Shown here: in pieces, positions 1 to 11,600 of the stretch | Position numbering within the stretch: the first letter of the stretch is position 1 | How the letters are laid out: every line of letters starts with the position of its first letter | Source: Galeopsis tetrahit | Taxonomy: Eukaryota > Streptophyta > Magnoliopsida > Lamiales > Lamiaceae | NCBI GenBank assembly: GCA_963675135.1 | Contig: OY776126.1 | Span: 22,509,195-22,573,194, forward strand | Reading direction: 5' to 3' | Length of the DNA stretch: 64,000 nt | Made by a program: the position numbers and the translations under genes | Notes under the pieces: generated by a model | What the model was told of the DNA's origin: nothing | Database searches by the model: none | Seen by the model: only the letters and a program-made list of their open reading frames with translations

Positions 1-317
1 TCCTTAATGGGATACTACTATACGCGTTTAATTAAAAATATTTTTGTAAAGTATAGTAATAGCATGCATGTCATTGTTTATTTTAAATGTTACACGCGGA
101 TGTCTACTACGAGCATTCATAATACTATATAGAACAATTAAAAATTGAAGTTAAAAGAATTAAAGAGGTTTAGGATAATTAGGCAAATAGTTGGTTTCGG
201 ATGAAACCTCCTTGAGACGATTTTTCTTTTACCTAATGTAAAAAGTGATAATATTTAAATAAAATATATAGTCATTTTTATTGAAAATATTAATATCACT
301 TTTTACTTAATAAATTA

Positions 318-675
318 CTTCCTCCACTTTTAATTAAGTGTCATTTTAACAATTTTCAACAAATTAAGATATATAATCATGGACCATTTTACCCTTCATT
401 AATGATAACTAATTTTAATATTAAATTTATGTTTAGAAATTGAATGTGGCCAATATTGTATGTGATATTCATGTATACAATAATTAAGATGTATTCTTGA
501 TTTATGGTGTAATACTATATTCAAAAGGGAAAAAGCTAAAATCAAGATAAAAAAAATTGAGGAAGTATAATGTATAAGGGTAAAATTGTCCAAATTAAAG
601 AAAAAAGTGTAGAATGACACTTATTTTAAAAATATTAAAAAAGACAAAGTGACACTTAATAAAAAAACAGAGGGG
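318..675. mobile_element. Stowaway-like MITE (degenerate)
   Basis: The left end reads CTTCCTCC and the right end, reverse-complemented, CCCCTCTG. Both then run into a shared block (ATTAAGTGTCA) in inverted orientation. TA dinucleotides flank both sides (316-317 and 676-677), as expected of a Tc1/mariner-type target duplication. No coding capacity; the ends have diverged. Confidence 0.5.
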
Positions 676-1592
676 TATGAAACAGATTCACACAAATTTT
701 TGTTTTACCCAAAATATTCGAAGTATGCGGACAAGTTTTCATCATGAAATTAAATTTATACAATTAATACCTTTTACGTTAGTTTAAGTGCTTTAGCATT
801 ATAATGAACAAGAGTACATTTTAACAATTAAAGTGAGGTCTTTTAATATCATTAAGTGGAAAGACTAGACCGAGGCCTTACATCATCGATAATAAATGAA
901 ATACAACATCTTGAGACTTGAGTATTTAAATCTTGAACGTCTATTGCCAGTTCTTCTCCTGCCAATACACGTTCATCTCTGCTAGGAGGGAAGCAAACAA
1001 CATAAATCAGATGTAATTTGGTAATAGTGAACGCACGAAGTCGATCGTATGTGGATTTGTAAAAGGAGAAAGTAAAGCGTGTGTTAGGTCGGCGGACTTA
1101 TTTGCGCAACTTGTGATACTTTTTGGACAACCATTGTGACTTGTCGTGGAAAACAACAATTTTAATTTGTATTAGGGTTGTTTGTTTGTGTTTATTTTGG
1201 GGTTGATAAAATTGTTTACTTGATGGAATTGATTATGAGAAAAATACATCAATTTGACGAAGTTAATAATAATTTAAAAACTCATGTGGGCAATTGATGC
1301 AATTTTAATTAATTTTAAAATAAAATAAAATACATTAACAAGTGGAAAATGCATGGAATAGCTAGCTCCGGTGGTAAAAGAATCACTAGCTAAGTTAGTT
1401 AGTGTAATAATCACCCGAGGAAGAACATGGAATAATAAATAAAAAATACTAATTCGTTTGCTGAACAATATTAATAATTTTCACTGTATAAAGAACAAAT
1501 ATTTTTTGATAGATTTTTTTTATATATAATTTGCAAAAAAATATATAAACAGCGTAATTGAATTTTGTAAATTAAATTAATATGCATAGACG

Positions 1593-1723
1593 TGTCATCG
1601 ATAATGGTTTTTTTTTTTTTTTGATGGAAAGTTAAATACTCATCCCTTTTTTCCCCTCCCCATGACTCGAACCCAGGCTCTAACCACTTGAGCTATCCCA
1701 CTTTGTCTGTCATCGATAATGGT
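1593..1723 (-). mobile_element. Short tRNA-derived SINE with poly(A) tail and 16-bp target-site duplication
   Basis: Direct repeats TGTCATCGATAATGGT at 1593-1608 and 1708-1723 flank a roughly 99-bp insert. Read on the minus strand the insert starts with a tRNA-like head: an A-box-like TAGCTCAAGTGG (plus 1684-1695), then a B-box-like GGTTCGAGTC (plus 1664-1673). After about 40 further bases it ends in ...CCATC and a run of about 15 A. Pol III boxes, A tail and TSD together define a SINE. The A and B boxes are only about 10 nt apart, so the anticodon-arm part of a tRNA is missing. It is not a functional tRNA gene. Confidence 0.85.
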
Positions 1724-2339
1724 GCATAGATATTATGATGTGAACGAAATACGTTGAACTTGGAATGAACATATATATAGACTATAGTGGAAAATGCGTG
1801 CTTGGAAAATTTTGGTCCTTGTTTGGTATAATTCTCGAAAAAATATTTTCCTACTTTTGAATGATCGGTTGGCATTTCTACGTTAGACATATAAAAAAAA
1901 TCTCCATATATTATTACGATCAAATAATTATATATATATATATATATATATTTTGCTCTTATGAAATATTTTCCATTTGCAATTTAATTCTAAGTTCAAA
2001 TATAAGTATATGTGTATAGAGAAAATACATAAAGAGTTTTGAGTGTTGCCCTAGCTAGCTAGGGTTGGGAATTAGTTTGGCAGTCTATATCTCAGAAATT
2101 CATGGACGGCATAAACTCCCCATAATAAAGGGCAATTATGGCTGCTTTCTCACATCCAATCAAATTTATTTAATATATTTCACTCTGCCAATTCTTCAAA
2201 ATTTAGATTTTTTAAAATGACACAATTGTTTTCTTCCCCTCACCACAATACTCGCATATGAAGCCCGTGCTTCATTCACTCTACATTAAAAAAAATATAT
2301 ATCAATGCTCTTTTTAATTTCTTTATAATCATATATGTA

Positions 2340-2890
2340 CATGCGTATTAATATCTTTCTCCAAATTATGGAGTATTATGGTGTCACTTGTAAATAAAGT
2401 GATGATTTATGAATAAAATAAATGTTAAATTTAAATAAATAAGAGTGATGGTTGAAAATTTTAAAATAAAATAGTGTGAATAAAAAAAATAAAAGAAAAA
2501 AAATAAGAATAATGAAATTAAATAACAAATAAAAAGAAAGTAAAAATAATAAAAATGGACAAAGATATTTTTTGTGTCCTTAACCGGTGAAGAAGCAAGT
2601 TTAGTTAATACTCACTTAGTCCAAATTCATTGCTCATTTCTTCAAAATATAAGTTTTAACGAATATTGATTTGTTTATATATAAAATAGATAAATTAGAA
2701 GTATGATTATGTATTGTGGGGTGCACTTTGAATAAAGTGGTTGTATATGAATAAAGTGAATAGTAATATGAGTAAATTCTAAGTCATGCATGGTTGAAGG
2801 AAAAAAATAAAGTAGCTTGAATATGAATAGTATTATTTAAAAAAATAGAATGAATGAGCAACTTAAAAAAGAAAAGTTAAAATAATAAAA
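2340..2890. repeat. Degenerate MITE interior sequences
   Basis: Two stretches (about 2350-2570 and 2700-2890) contain phrases such as gtgatgatttatgaataaa and atgaataaagtga. These resemble the interior of the intact Stowaway element at 11353-11600. No clean terminal repeats remain, so they are read as decayed copies of the same family. Confidence 0.4.
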
Positions 2891-3174
2891 TTGGAAAAAA
2901 GGAAGTATAATGGTGCGCAAGTTCAATCTGCATTTTTATTCGTCAAATTTTTGCAACTAAATAATCCAACTTTGTGGTGAAAATTAATTAGTTGAAAGAG
3001 AACAAAGACAAAAATGAATGAACATATATATAAGAACGTTCAATCTGAATTTTAAACCGCACACGTTAATTTTCTTTTCCCTTTTCACACATCATTTTGA
3101 TTGGCAGTTTCCATTTTTGTTGTATTCTTTTTGTTTTTGCACTAACATACGTACGTGCACAAGTTTCAATTCAC

Positions 3175-3322
3175 TAATTTTATAAGAGACGGATTAATTA
3201 ATCTTTTCCTTAATCAGACAATTAAATTAATTAACATTGTCATTTCAGTAATTTTATAAGAGACGGATTAATTAATCTTTTCCTTAATCAGGCAATTAAA
3301 TTAATTAACGTTGTCATTTCAA
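3175..3322. repeat. 74-bp tandem duplication
   Basis: A unit beginning taattttataagagacgg is present twice, head to tail (3175-3248 and 3249-3322), with only a few substitutions. A partial third start (attaattaacattatcat) follows. Non-coding; a recent local duplication. Confidence 0.85.
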
Positions 3323-4030
3323 TTCATAGATTAATTAACATTATCATCTATGCCAATAAGTGCATAAAAAGAAAGGAAAAGTTAATCATAATCTTTATAA
3401 AGATGTACACTAGATACTGTAAATCTTATACGTTCTTGCAATAACATACGAAGGTATGTACGTACGTACACGTAAAAATAAATTACATTAAATGAATCTT
3501 TCTGCATATTACATTTCGAAATGTTTGTAGAAGTCATACCTATACTATTAATACTAAAATAATTTAGAGCGTTCATATTTTATATAAAATTTCATATTTC
3601 AATATTCCAAAATTTTATCATTAGTAATTATTTTGGGGAAAAAAATTATAACTAATCAAAGGAAGAAGGAGAAGATTTTAATAAAGAAACTCAAAGATTT
3701 TTTTTTTTTTGAGAAAAATGTAACTTACTTTAAGCAATTAAACATTTACTTAAAATAATATTAGAGTCAATTTTCTTAAGATATAATTGCACTCAATTAA
3801 CGACGCGTATATAAAAAGTAATTATATATTATATCTTATCATATGACAAATAAATCAAGATTAACATTTTTGTACAACTGATGTTACTAATAATGTTCAA
3901 TTGAAATAATTAATATTGTTCCGTGAACCAACTAATATTGATTAAATTTTAACTAATATTATTCATTAAAAATATCTATTAATATCGTTCAGTGACACTA
4001 CCAATATTGTTTAGTTAATACAATTAATAT

Positions 4031-4077
4031 GATTTTGTGAAAATTTACTTCAAAAAAAAAAAAGATTTTGTGAAAAT
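4031..4077 (+). mobile_element. Micro-insertion: A-tailed stub between 14-bp direct repeats
   Basis: GATTTTGTGAAAAT at 4031-4044 is repeated exactly at 4064-4077. Between them lies TTACTTC followed by a run of 12 A. The order repeat / short stub / poly(A) / repeat matches a target-primed retroposition product that is almost entirely 5'-truncated. Confidence 0.65.
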
Positions 4078-6395
4078 GTTTAAAAAAAAAACTACGTACA
4101 CACGGTGCATATCTGTTGTATACAAGAATATAACATAAATCAATAAATTAAAATCATTACACATAAAAAAACACAGGTTATTTAACTCATGCAAAACACA
4201 TGCCACATATAATATAATTATCCATACAAACTACACATCATCATAATTAACTACATATCAACACATGCACATCGTTAATCTACAAACTATATATAGAGAA
4301 ATATAAAAGGTTAAGCAAGCTCTATTTGATAGACTCAACAAAAAATTAAATATATTGCAAAATATGAGGCCAGTATCTCAAACATAATCCATAAAAAAAT
4401 CCAGGATCTACCTACCTTATATATAAATAACAGTTTACTACCTCATAAAATCCTATAGTTTGGGTACTTATTTAATTTGACAAGTACGTCTCATACTAGC
4501 TAATACTAGTACTATTATTTAAAATGTAAAGTACATCTTATACCGTAGTTCATTTTTTCGATAGGCATTTGTTATATGCATTCAGATCACTATTATTAGA
4601 CAATTTTAAACTCCACTAATAGCAACAACTTTAGTGCTTAAGAACTGGAAAATGAAATGATACTGATATATCCTCCTCTCTTTTACGAGAATAAAATTAT
4701 ATTTTAGGAGTAGAAGCATTAAAAAAATTTGGCTCGTATGATAAGTGCAATTTGAATAATTATGAATCTGGTGTCACTTATCAGTAGGTATTGACCCTAA
4801 AAAGAATAAGATATTTTTTTAATTATATATAGGTACAATGATATCAGCATCATATCAGGAGGAAATCGCTGATCAATAGTATTAGTAGTCCTGCACATTG
4901 ACTCCAAATCACCCCTTAATTAAATAATTAATTACATAGGTCACACTACCACTACAATATGAAATTAATTAAAAAAAATGACCAATTGCAACAGAACAAG
5001 TATGGCATCTAAATTCACGTCTTTTTTTAAAAGAAAAGAAAAACTTACTTATTATATATATATACCAAAAATGCTGTCGACATGGTTTGAAATTAATTAA
5101 ATTAAATTAGCTTGATACATTATCTTATCAATCCGACACATTTAAGTCGGATAGTATAAATAAATAAATAGCATAACAGTATACATACCTAACAGTCTAT
5201 CAAGAGTATAAAAACATAGCATATCAGTATACATACAAAGATATAAGAGTAATAATCACAATGAAAAAACTGAAAATATTACTTTTAAAATATAACAATA
5301 TTATTTGTAAAAGCGAAAAAAATTAAATGAACATATTTCATATATATACGAACTGGAAAAAATTAAGGAACGAGTTCATTTTGTGAATAATTAACAGTGA
5401 AAATATTAAACCCTATTTAAAAAAGAAAAAAGGTGATTGAAAAAAAAAAGGATGAAATCAGCAGTAGGCTTGGTCAAAGATGTTTGGACGTGGAAGTTTA
5501 ACGAATCCAAGGCACTTAGAATTGGCCAATCAGAGGCTGCCAAAATTACATACTGATTTGCATGAGGAATTTAAAGAAAAAGCAAGATGCGACGTTTTTG
5601 TATGCATCAATTTCAACTATTACTCCCACTCCCACCATCAATCACATTATACTATTACTCCAAATTTCGCAAAGTCATTATCAAGAATTATTTCTTTATG
5701 GGAAATTTTTGTCGGATTTATTTTCATTGGATTTAAGCCAACTACATTGTTGGTAAACGCCCTAATTAATTCTATATAATTAATTACAGACGTATTTATC
5801 AGGTTGATGTATAAGTTTGAACATGAGAAATTCAACGGTGTTTCATCTCTTATTTTAGTTTTTCAGATTATCGTCGTCAAGTGTATTTAAAAAATTCCAC
5901 TTAGAGCCAGCCCCTATTACTATTAGTTGAAATTGAGGAATAAATAAATCCAACTGTGTTTCACCTCTTGTGGTGACTGTTATATAGTCCTCACGTGTAG
6001 TTTAAAATTCTCATTTGACACATTATTAAGAGTGACTAGTCACAACAACAAATTCAAAGAAAACAGAGGAGTAATGTAATGTAAAACAGAGAGAGATATG
6101 TAATACTAATAACAGAACATTATAAAACTATTGTTCTGTACTAGTGTTGTGTATTGGCATCATATACTTTACACACAGTATGCGAAAGAGTAGCAGAAAC
6201 CAGCTGAGCTTCAATTCTACCTACATCCAAAGCTACTAGCTCATTCTGCTAAAACCTCCCACATCGAAACTTTAAAAAAAGAACAAAAAAAGTAGACAAA
6301 TTTATATATGAACTAACAACAGGAAGATTCCGGGGAGGTATTCCCACCATCCCTCTGGCAATTCTTCACTGTCAGTCAAATGCTGCAAAAAACCA

Positions 6396-8159
6396 TCAAA
6401 CTTGATTCGCTAAATCGTTAGCACCAATGAATGTGCCATGAAAACCGTACGGAACCCGCGACGGAAGCTTCACTGTTGCTTCTAGTTTCATAGTCGAGGC
6501 GTTCACGATTTGCAGCTCCGACTTCCACTCCTTTTCGTCGTGAACGAACGCAAGAATATAGCCATCGTCTTCTTCGTTTTCTTCTCCGGAATTTGGAAGA
6601 AACAGAGGCTCCCCGCCGTACTTGCTATCACCGTAATAGAATTTTTCTACTTCGCCGGTGAAGAGATCAACTTTAGCAAATCCAGACACTTTAGGCCACG
6701 GCTCGGCGATCGCGAGATACGCGAACCGGGTTTTTCTTCCCAGCATGTTCCGGTTCACCATTCCTGCTTCTAAATTCACTTGATCTTGTTCATTCATGAT
6801 CGGCTTTCTTGTTGATTTCCCGGTTTTCAAATTGAGGCGGATTTCTGACAGAACGCTCTTTAACCCCTCGTCACATTCGTTGAAAATGGAGTCGGGCGGA
6901 GTCATACACGACCCGATTACCACAATCTCGTCGGATTCGGGTTCTTCCCATGCATTCCAGAGATGGAAGCAGAAACAATCCGGCACTTCGACCCATTTCA
7001 TATCTGAAGCTTCTTTAGCGTACTTATCAAGTACCCCAAATCTCGACATTTTGTTCTTATCATACACCACCGGAGATCCGCCTCTGATCATCTCCGACAT
7101 CTTGAACACCACCTGCTGATCAGGCACAATCACAAACTTCTCAGTGATGGCGAAATCATGCATCATTGTCGGTTCAGATACCGGAATTTCAACGTCCTCC
7201 GATTTCTCCCCGTTTTTCGAAAATTTAAAATATTTCAAATAGGGCTTCTGAACGACGTCGTAGCTGAGAGCAAACATCTCACCGGAAACCGGGTCGACTT
7301 TCGGGTGAGCAATCATGGTGGATTTCAATTGGTGATTGAAATTGTACCGTCCGGCTGTTTTCAGGTCACCGGCCGGAGTTACCCGCACATGGTAGGGCAA
7401 ATCGTCTTCCGACATCGCTAAGAGGCGGTTATTGAAGTAGACTAATCCGGCGTTAGCGACGCCGGTGCCGTGTTCGTGATCGACGAGCTTGAACATCCCC
7501 CGTGCGTAGAACAGCAGCAATCGCGCGATTCCGGAATGGCCGTGTAATTCTCCGATGGCTTTCGGGAAAATGGGTCGACCCAATTCGCGCTCCTGGATCA
7601 GCCTCTGGGTCTCCGTGAACCGGCAGGCGTAGCTAGCCGACCCGTTTTCGAATTTGACGGCGTGAATCATGCCGTCTCCGTCGAAGAAATGGTGACCGGC
7701 GACCGGCTCGAAGAGCGGGTTAGCGCCGTTTCTGACGTAGACGCCTTGAATTGAATCGGGGATTTTACCGGTGACGGGGAGGTTGTGCTTGGCGGGCTGT
7801 TCCGGGACAGGGGAGAAGTTTCCGGCGATTTGGACTCGAGGGTCGGCTGTTTTGGGTAGAGGCTGTTCGAGTTCGCGTGAAGTTAACGCGCTTTCGACGG
7901 CCTCGAGCGCCATTGCGGCGGCCTTCTGAATGATGTTCCATTGAGGTTTTGAATGTGAATTGGATTTGATGGGCTTTTGAGGAGGGGTGGCAATGGGAGG
8001 GAATTGAAGAGTGGGAGTTTGGAGGGAGCAATTTATGGTGTTGTGTTTTAGAGGGGGGTTTTTTATATTGGGCTTGTGAAAAGAGGCCAGGTCAGATATT
8101 GAAGAAGAAGAAGAAGAATACAAATTGGGTTTAACCAATGAAGTAGTAGTAGATGCCAT
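6396..8159 (-). CDS. NCED: 9-cis-epoxycarotenoid dioxygenase, chloroplastic
   Basis: Cleaves 9-cis-violaxanthin or 9'-cis-neoxanthin at the 11,12 double bond to give xanthoxin, the committed step of abscisic acid synthesis in plastids. Intronless, 587 residues, close to the family's usual ~600. Residues 1 to about 65 are Ser/Thr-rich and basic, like a transit peptide. Residues ~73-92 (QWNIIQKAAAMALEAVESAL) match the conserved amphipathic helix of NCEDs. The RPE65-type beta-propeller follows, with all four iron-binding histidines: H285 (MIAHPKVDP), H334 (MMHDFAITE), H399 (FCFHLWNAWEE) and H574 (VPYGFHGTFI). Their spacing (49, 65, 175) matches maize VP14 (H298, H347, H412, H590) closely. The frame stays open upstream to 8516, but those Met codons lie above the TATA box; 8157-8159 is the first ATG in the predicted leader and begins MASTTTS. 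The conserved motifs separate NCED from other CCD classes; which NCED paralogue it is remains open (NCED3/NCED1-like is plausible). Confidence 0.97.
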   Translation of the reverse strand: MASTTTSLVKPNLYSSSSSSISDLASFHKPNIKNPPLKHNTINCSLQTPTLQFPPIATPPQKPIKSNSHSKPQWNIIQKAAAMALEAVESALTSRELEQPLPKTADPRVQIAGNFSPVPEQPAKHNLPVTGKIPDSIQGVYVRNGANPLFEPVAGHHFFDGDGMIHAVKFENGSASYACRFTETQRLIQERELGRPIFPKAIGELHGHSGIARLLLFYARGMFKLVDHEHGTGVANAGLVYFNNRLLAMSEDDLPYHVRVTPAGDLKTAGRYNFNHQLKSTMIAHPKVDPVSGEMFALSYDVVQKPYLKYFKFSKNGEKSEDVEIPVSEPTMMHDFAITEKFVIVPDQQVVFKMSEMIRGGSPVVYDKNKMSRFGVLDKYAKEASDMKWVEVPDCFCFHLWNAWEEPESDEIVVIGSCMTPPDSIFNECDEGLKSVLSEIRLNLKTGKSTRKPIMNEQDQVNLEAGMVNRNMLGRKTRFAYLAIAEPWPKVSGFAKVDLFTGEVEKFYYGDSKYGGEPLFLPNSGEENEEDDGYILAFVHDEKEWKSELQIVNASTMKLEATVKLPSRVPYGFHGTFIGANDLANQV

Positions 8160-8300
8160 GGGAAGAGAGTAATAGAAGTGCCGTTTTTTGGTGTGGCAGA
8201 GTAAGGTAAGGCGTGTGTGTGTGTGTGTTGTGGGGGCTGCTATTTGTTGAATTGAAGAGAGAGAGAGAGAGAGAGAAGAGAATGTTGTTGTGTGTTGATG
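8160..8300 (-). other. Predicted NCED 5' leader with CT and CA microsatellites
   Basis: Taking the TATA box at 8326-8333 with a start about 30 bp downstream, the leader is about 140 nt. It contains no upstream ATG. On the mRNA strand it carries a CT repeat (plus-strand GA run at about 8257-8280) and a CA repeat (plus-strand GT run at about 8213-8228). The TSS position is inferred. Confidence 0.6.
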
Positions 8301-8325
8301 GGAGAGGTGAGAAAGGAGTAGTGAG

Positions 8326-8333
8326 TATATATA
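8326..8333 (-). promoter_or_regulatory. TATA box of NCED
   Basis: TATATATA, read CTATATATAC on the minus strand. It lies about 170 bp upstream of the NCED ATG, with the G-box a further 40 bp upstream. Confidence 0.75.
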
Positions 8334-8357
8334 GAGGCGAAATGTGGTGCATTTCCA

Positions 8358-8365
8358 ACACGTAG
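8358..8365 (-). promoter_or_regulatory. ACGT-core element (ABRE-like)
   Basis: Minus strand reads CTACGTGT, an ACGTGT core of the ABRE type. It sits between the TATA box and the perfect G-box. ABREs often act in pairs, so the spacing of about 15 bp to the next ACGT core is noteworthy. Function is inferred. Confidence 0.45.
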
Positions 8366-8373
8366 GCGAAGAC

Positions 8374-8379
8374 CACGTG
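8374..8379 (-). promoter_or_regulatory. G-box / ABRE (CACGTG) of NCED promoter
   Basis: A perfect palindromic CACGTG within ACACGTGG on the gene strand, about 40 bp upstream of the TATA box. G-box/ABRE motifs bind bZIP (ABF/AREB) and bHLH factors, and stress-induced NCED genes are known to use such sites. That this site is active is inference. Confidence 0.65.
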
Positions 8380-9296
8380 TTAGATATAGGAAAAAAGAGC
8401 TCGAAAATGGGGGAGCGGGTCATTATACCTTCTTCAAACATTGACACGAACGCCTTTTTTCCAATAATTCTATTCTGGATAGATATACTATATATATATT
8501 CATGTATAAATGACAAATACTCATTTTTCAGGTTTTATACATTCAACGAACCTTATGAAATGGGTAGTAGTAGTGAGATGTGATGAAATCAAAAAGGTGG
8601 GGTGAGACACAATTGTTAATTGAGGTGAGCTAGTTTTTTTGGGAAAAAAATGGAACACACAAAATGATAAAATGAATTAACACTTTGGGTAACACTATCA
8701 AAGGGACATAGGAATTAATTAACAAATATAGTATTATATTATAGTGGATTGTTGAAGTATAGACATGTAGGGAAAAAAAAATAGATAGAGGTACAAATAG
8801 AAAAAGATAGTAGGTGTTGCAAAAATAAAATAAAATGAGTAACTTTCTATGAGTCGATCTGAATGATAAAATTGATAACTTTTGAATGAACGAAAAAAAT
8901 ATGATTTATCAGTTCATTTATATATTTCAGAAGGTTGAATGACTTAAATATCAAGACGAAACTTCATCTAATACAAAACTCAAATGTTTTGTGCACAACT
9001 AAACATATGTGAAGCTAAAAACTTGTGGGGCAATATGTTTCTAATCGATCCAAATAGATTGAATTGTATTTGGTGTTAACTGATTTGGCCGAATGTTTGT
9101 AATATATTTGTGCTGATAATTATATCCAACATATTAATGGCTAGTTTACTTAGTGAGTTCTGGTGAGTTTACACATCCATCTAATCCTTTAAATTCACTA
9201 AACAAACGAACCCTAAAATATTAGGACAAAACATTATAATTACGGAACTTATCAAATTTCATAATTTACTGTATCTTTTCGGAGTGATCCTTTCTA

Positions 9297-9389
9297 TTGT
9301 TGAATTTCAATTATTTTTCTAGAAGCGCATCTCTATAGGTGAAAAGTTTGTTGAATTTCAATTGTTTTTCTAGAAGCACATCTCTATAG
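9297..9389. repeat. Tandem duplication, 51-bp period
   Basis: A 42-bp block containing tttctagaag and catctctatag occurs at 9297-9338 and again at 9348-9389 with two substitutions, separated by 9 bp. Non-coding. Confidence 0.85.
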
Positions 9390-10525
9390 TTATGAACTTG
9401 TTTCATTTATCGTATGTGTTTTGGTGGATTATACTTATACATATATATATATATATATAAAGTTATATTCACAACATATTAAGTACACACAGTTATAACT
9501 CTTTACAAAATATTCATCTAAATATAAGAAGTGATATATGTGTGATACTCCATTAGGACCATCACGATGGATTTCTTTAATGAGATGATTGAGTGATGTG
9601 TAGTAGTGACTTAGATTTTTTATTTAAACAAATTAGATGTAGAGGCAGGAATGAGAGTAAGTAGTGTTTGCAAAATTAAAAAATGGGAGAGAATCATTTT
9701 TATCTAAAGTTATTTTACATTTTCGAAAAAAAAAAAGTGTTTTTCTAAATGAGGTGTGTTTGCAATCTCTGTTTTCTAAAATCATTTGTTTTTAAAAGTT
9801 GTGAGGAGTAAGAGTGTTGTTTACAACTTCATCAACTAAATAGTCTAGAAATTTTTTTTTCAAAGTTGTTAGACTCAACTTTAAAAAAAAAAAATCTAAA
9901 TATCCACTTAATTTTAAAAACACACTCTAACATTTAAAAATAAGCGATTATCCTCTAAGTTGGTTAGCTCGTGAATTATAAGTCACCTACATTTTTATTT
10001 TATTTTAATATCCGAAGCATATGATAAAGAATTCGTGAAAGTAGAGAAATACTTATTTTTTTATGCTATTCCTTTCTCAAAATTCACAAAAAATAATATT
10101 GAGATGAACATTTAGAGATCCAAAATCTAATAACAAAAGAGTAATGAAAGCTATTGTAAAAAATTGAAAATTGAATAGGTCTCTTTTAAAAATTTAAGCG
10201 ACAGCTAGCGAGATAATAGAAGTCCACTTATCGACTCGGGTCACAACTCACAAGCACATTGACACTATAAAAGATTACTTACCATTATGCTACAACAAAA
10301 ATCTATCAATTAAGTTTCTCACTAATATATTTTCTCCTGCCAAATTAAAAACAATCATTTCATAAAAAAATGCACGCAACGCATCTTTGTTTCCACATTT
10401 AATTTAGGTAATTAATTTGTATCACTTATTTACAAGAGCAATATTTTACTTGCTTATCTATATAATATCACGTTAACGTTTTAGAGATAAATGTAATACA
10501 ATATTGCATCTTTTATTAAATATTA

Positions 10526-10848
10526 CTCCATCTTCCCACAAAGATAGCCACGTTTTCCTTTTTCGAATGTTCCAAATTTTAAATTATAGTCACTTTTTTT
10601 TTTTTTTACTTAAGTATTAAATGTTTTATTGACAATTTTACCCCTAATTAAATTTATTTCATAAGTACTCATTAACATTGAATTAAGAGTAATTAAGACC
10701 CAAATGCTTTGTAATTCAAACCAGATTTATAAAATATTAAGGGTAAAATAGACATATTAGTTAAATTTATTCACATTTATTATTATTTTTTAATTCGTGT
10801 GTAAAGTTAAATATAGTTATTTATTTTTTATTTTTGGAAAAGAGGGAG
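10526..10848. mobile_element. Stowaway-like MITE
   Basis: The left end CTCCATCTTCCCAC and the reverse-complemented right end CTCCCTCTTTTCCA are similar and flanked by TA on both sides (10524-10525, 10849-10850). The interior is AT-rich without a usable ORF. Confidence 0.6.
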
Positions 10849-11352
10849 TATTAGGTCTTATGATAAACGAGGGATTCGAGGGAATAAAAAGTTAAGGCAA
10901 AAGCAAATATCCGTGGAATTTGATTAAACACAAATTTGACAATTGGCATGAATGTGTTATGTGTCCAATTTTTTTTTTTTTTTATAGAAGTGTGATTTGC
11001 TGAAAAAGAATAGAAAGATCTTTTTGGCAATAGTGAAGGGGGGAGAGGGAGTGATTGGTCAAATTAGTTTACTCGTCTACAAAAAGCTAAACTCCCGCGT
11101 TTAATCCTCTAAAACCAAAAGAGAGTGGCATTTTTATCTACACGTGGCAGTTTAATTTAGCATCTTCACCTAAATGTTGTAGGTCACATCAAATCAAATG
11201 CACAACACGCTTTGCCAATTGTCCCCCTTACCCTCTAACCACCATCTTTCCCATTATACATTTTATCCGGTATCCGGTTTCCACTTGAAATCCTGTCACT
11301 CCCATAAAGTTTTTTTTGTATACTTTTTATAAATTAATTAAGAATAATATTA

Positions 11353-11600
11353 CTCCCTCCATCCACCAAAAGGTGGGCACAAGTTTTAAGAAAAAGGTAG
11401 ATAAAGTAGATAAAGTAAGGGTATTATAGGGTATTGTGGGGTCCATTGTGAATAAAGTGATTGTTTATGAATAAAGTTGATGGCAAATTGAGTAATTAAG
11501 TGATGGTTGAAGGGTAATAGTTTTCATAAAGTGTATGAGACTACATTTGATGGACAAAAAATATAAGGCTAATGAGACTACTTTTCATGGACGGAGGGAG
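11353..11600. mobile_element. Stowaway MITE (intact ends)
   Basis: Begins CTCCCTCCATCC and ends GGACGGAGGGAG, with a TA duplication on each side (11351-11352, 11601-11602). At 248 bp and non-coding it fits plant Stowaway elements mobilised by mariner-like transposases. Its interior (gtgaataaagtgattg...; ggttgaaggg) recurs in decayed form at 2340-2890 and at 25289-25690. Confidence 0.85.

Larger units (their letters stand above)
1..6395. other. AT-rich intergenic region (3' side of NCED)
   Basis: No convincing protein gene here. The open frames at 399-620, 1274-1468, 1693-1923, 3382-3576 and 5480-5835 are short, AT-biased and show no recognisable domain. The stretch holds a Stowaway-like MITE, a SINE, degenerate MITE remnants, a 74-bp tandem duplication and one micro-insertion, listed separately. 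Around 3860-4035 there is a loose repetition of an aatattgtt-type motif. The NCED 3' UTR should lie in roughly 6000-6395; I could not assign a poly(A) signal with confidence. Confidence 0.6.

Noticed and set aside
1664..1705. A true tRNA gene
   Set aside because: The A and B boxes are too close, no acceptor stem pairing is possible, and it carries a poly(A) tail with TSD; it is a SINE.
5480..5835. Open frames of 99, 64 and 62 residues on both strands
   Set aside because: No domain, no leader or promoter context, and AT-driven composition; overlapping frames on both strands argue for chance.
6510..8031. Long antisense and off-frame ORFs over NCED
   Set aside because: Shadows of a strongly coding frame; no independent motifs.
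8160..8516. In-frame N-terminal extension of NCED (119 residues)
   Set aside because: It spans the predicted leader and the TATA/G-box region, is low complexity, and the family's transit peptide begins at the ATG at 8157-8159.
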